From the NCBI RefSeq assembly GCF_048548695.1, contig NZ_JBLYIF010000004.1: DNA of 64,000 nt; one strand, given 5' to 3'. This DNA is from Neptuniibacter sp048548695 (GTDB lineage: Bacteria > Pseudomonadota > Gammaproteobacteria > Pseudomonadales > Balneatricaceae). Each line of letters opens with the position of its first letter. Positions within the stretch are counted from its first letter, which is position 1. Under the pieces are notes generated by a model. It made no database searches. It was not told where the DNA came from and saw only the letters and a program-made list of their open reading frames with translations. A program made the translations under genes and the position numbers. Positions 62,132 to 64,000 of the stretch are shown here, one piece after another.

Positions 62132-62317
62132 GACGAGTACCTCGGACTGTTATCTTTATGTATGTCGTTGGTTAACTTAATTCTTGTCAGTGATATATAA
62201 AAGCTTATGAATTTAAAGGGTTTTTAATACATAAAGTACATTTTGTGCATAAAGTTTACGGGACAGTTCAGGTGCTAGTGGCTAGCCTTAATTCAGACAT
62301 ACTGAAGGAATTTTCTG

Positions 62318-63928
62318 TTGTTTAGTCGTTTAAGAATCAAAACCCGCATGATCCTGATACTCGGGTTTATGGCGCTGTTGCAGACCGGTTTGATAGGCTG
62401 GTTTGCCATGTTGTATCTGCAGCAGTCGCTTGATGAACAGATTGGCCAGCGTGCACTGCATGTCGCCCGCACCATAGCGGCGATGCCAGAAATAGGCTCA
62501 GCAGTGCAACAAAGAGACAGTGATTTTCTGATGCCGATCAGTCGACAACTGGCCGAAACCACTGAAGCGCGATTTGTGGTTATTGGTGATCAAGATGGCA
62601 TTCGTCTGGCGCATCCGGTTGCAGATAAAGTGGGGCGCTCCATGAACGATGATGACCGTGATGACAATACTGCCGTACTGATAGAGGGGCGTGATTTTAT
62701 TACCCGGGATAAAGGCAGTCTTGGCTGGTCGATGCGGGGCAAAGCACCGATATTTTCTGCTGATAGGGCAAGCATCATTGGCGTTGTGTCGGTAGGTTAT
62801 GACCTGGTTAGGGTGGAACAGGTGATAAGCCGGTATCAATTAACGTTAATGGCTGTGATTTTGTTGTCATTTTTGCTGAGTGCAGTCACCGCCGCTTGGT
62901 TTGCCAACCATTTTAAGAAAGCGATTTTTGGTCTGGAACCTGAGCAAATTGCGCGCCGTTTTCGAGAACAGGAAGCAACTCTGGAATCGGTTAGAGAGGG
63001 TATTATTGCTATCAATACCGAAGGGCGCATAACCACTTTTAATGCTGCTGCAGTGAGAACTCTGGGGCTAGGTGAGAGTACCCGGCTTAGTGGGCGTTTA
63101 ATTGAAGAGATACTGCCGGGCAGTGCCATGATGGATGTGTTAACAACCGGGGAGCCAGAGTATGACCTTGAGGTCTGGCGGGATGATCACAACCTGATCG
63201 TCAACCGTTTGCCATTACAGCAAAACGGGGCAATAACCGGGGTAGTATCCAGCTTTAGGCGCAAGGACGAATTGGACCTTGTCAGTGAGAAACTGACTCG
63301 AATTGAGCAGTATGCCGATAGCCTACGCAGTCAGTCCCATGAATACATGAATAAACTGCACACCATCGCCGGACTGATTCAACTGGCTGCCTATGATGAG
63401 GCGCTGCAACTCATTGGACAGGAAACTCATAGCCATCAGGCGCTGATTCACTTGCTGGTAGAAGCCGTAACTGATCCTATCCTGGCGGCCTGCCTGTTGG
63501 GTAAATATAACCGCGCCCGGGAGATGGGGCTAACACTTGAGATTGATCCGGAAAGCCAAATGCATGAATTACCCGCACATCTGCCGAAACAGCAGTTGGT
63601 AAGCATAATTGGTAACTTGATAGAGAATGCGCTGGAAGCGACGCTGAAATGCCATGGAGAAGGTGGCGAAGTTCATCTGACAATGACAGATCTGGGTAAT
63701 GATCTAATCTTTGAAATAGAAGATCAGGGTCCCGGCTTAAACGAAGCAGAACAGCTGCAAATTTTTCGTAAGGGTGTCACCAGTAAACATGAACGGGGGC
63801 ATGGTTTAGGTTTGCACCTAGTACAAAACCTGTTGGCCAATTTGGGTGGTACTGTGACGGTAGAACCCGCAGAGAGTGGCGGTAGCCGGTTTATTGTTTA
63901 CATTCCTAAAAATAAGGGTTCGGCGTGA
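62318..63928 (+). CDS. CitA/DcuS-type sensor histidine kinase
   Basis: A 536-residue sensor kinase: helix near 14-34, periplasmic PAS-type carboxylate sensor (FVVIGDQDGIRLAHPVADKVGRSM at about 86-110), second helix near 175-195, a cytoplasmic PAS domain (about 220-330), then the kinase core. The phosphorylated histidine is in SQSHEYMNKLHTI (about 340), the N-box in IGNLIENALEAT (about 430), and a G-box reads DQGPGL. This is the CitA/DcuS architecture. The start is TTG with GAAGGA upstream. It lies divergent to tctC and is presumably its regulator. Confidence 0.92.
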   Translation: MFSRLRIKTRMILILGFMALLQTGLIGWFAMLYLQQSLDEQIGQRALHVARTIAAMPEIGSAVQQRDSDFLMPISRQLAETTEARFVVIGDQDGIRLAHPVADKVGRSMNDDDRDDNTAVLIEGRDFITRDKGSLGWSMRGKAPIFSADRASIIGVVSVGYDLVRVEQVISRYQLTLMAVILLSFLLSAVTAAWFANHFKKAIFGLEPEQIARRFREQEATLESVREGIIAINTEGRITTFNAAAVRTLGLGESTRLSGRLIEEILPGSAMMDVLTTGEPEYDLEVWRDDHNLIVNRLPLQQNGAITGVVSSFRRKDELDLVSEKLTRIEQYADSLRSQSHEYMNKLHTIAGLIQLAAYDEALQLIGQETHSHQALIHLLVEAVTDPILAACLLGKYNRAREMGLTLEIDPESQMHELPAHLPKQQLVSIIGNLIENALEATLKCHGEGGEVHLTMTDLGNDLIFEIEDQGPGLNEAEQLQIFRKGVTSKHERGHGLGLHLVQNLLANLGGTVTVEPAESGGSRFIVYIPKNKGSA

Positions 63929-64000
63929 ATTTGATAACCGTTGTGATTGTAGAAGATGATCGCCAAATTGCTGAAATTCAGCAGCGGTTTCTGGAAAAAA
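63925..64000 (+). CDS. Response regulator, N-terminus only (cut by the window edge)
   Basis: The first 25 codons read MNLITVVIVEDDRQIAEIQQRF, a response-regulator receiver domain with the acidic Glu-Asp-Asp group at residues 10-12. It starts at GTG 63925, overlapping the kinase stop by four bases, so it is the cognate partner. Given the kinase type, a CitB/DctR-like regulator is likely. The phosphorylation site lies beyond the window. Confidence 0.85.
   Translation, partial: MNLITVVIVEDDRQIAEIQQRFLEK

Overview
The window looks like chromosomal DNA of a free-living, probably marine or aquatic, Gammaproteobacterium (Oceanospirillales/Cellvibrionales/Pseudomonas-like). This rests on the DUF2066-PerM-Hda block, RapA, LapD/LapG, TrmH, TcdA, an ExbB-ExbD-ExbD-TonB iron operon, a TctCBA transporter and a bacterial 4.5S RNA gene. 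Base composition is moderately GC-rich (judged by eye), with a clearly AT-richer patch around 33.6-35.0 kb. No insertion sequence, prophage, CRISPR array, tRNA or rRNA was seen. Coding density is high. The last gene runs off the right edge.

Layout. 0-5.8 kb: housekeeping genes on the + strand (DUF2066, PerM-type permease, Hda, an unknown 128-aa protein, an RluA-family pseudouridine synthase, a double-CxxC protein, TcdA, MobA). 5.8-9.5 kb: a minus-strand arsenic operon arsR-acr3-gapdh-arsJ with an operator dyad. 9.5-9.9 kb: a gap with a strong minus-strand terminator and hairpins, possibly a small RNA. 9.9-15.3 kb: pheA, trmH, lhgO, ahpC and ahpF. 15.4-21.2 kb: c-di-GMP and envelope genes (lapD-lapG, a diguanylate cyclase, a dienelactone hydrolase, an NlpC/P60 lipoprotein). 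21.3-27.0 kb: rapA, a chemoreceptor, yceI and cytochrome b561. 27.2 kb: ffs (4.5S RNA). 27.5-30.3 kb: the operon DUF2878 / chalcone-isomerase-like / DUF3833 / SDR / NTF2-like, preceded by a sequence resembling a promoter for the ChrR-type ECF sigma factor.

30.3-39.6 kb holds the most interesting module. A tandem 16-bp repeat, a nested palindrome and a textbook sigma-54 promoter precede DUF1302, DUF1329, a YCF48-type beta-propeller and an MMPL/RND exporter-like protein. A gene for a sigma-54 activator follows. This looks like a self-contained, regulated envelope system for a hydrophobic substrate. 39.9-41.6 kb: moaB and moeA.

41.7-49.3 kb: six minus-strand catabolic enzymes (succinate-semialdehyde-type dehydrogenase, tartrate/isopropylmalate-type dehydrogenase, class III aminotransferase, 2-hydroxyacid dehydrogenase, amidase, class I aminotransferase), probably one pathway of unknown substrate. 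49.5-50.8 kb: NfeD and an SPFH/QmcA protein. 51.1-57.7 kb: a Fur-type promoter drives exbB-exbD-exbD-tonB, a catecholate-type TonB receptor, a PiuC-like dioxygenase and an FMN-dependent hydroxyacid dehydrogenase. 57.8-58.8 kb: an SmtB/CzrA-type metal sensor and a small CDF-like transporter. 59-64 kb: tctCBA and a divergent CitA-type histidine kinase followed by the start of its response regulator.
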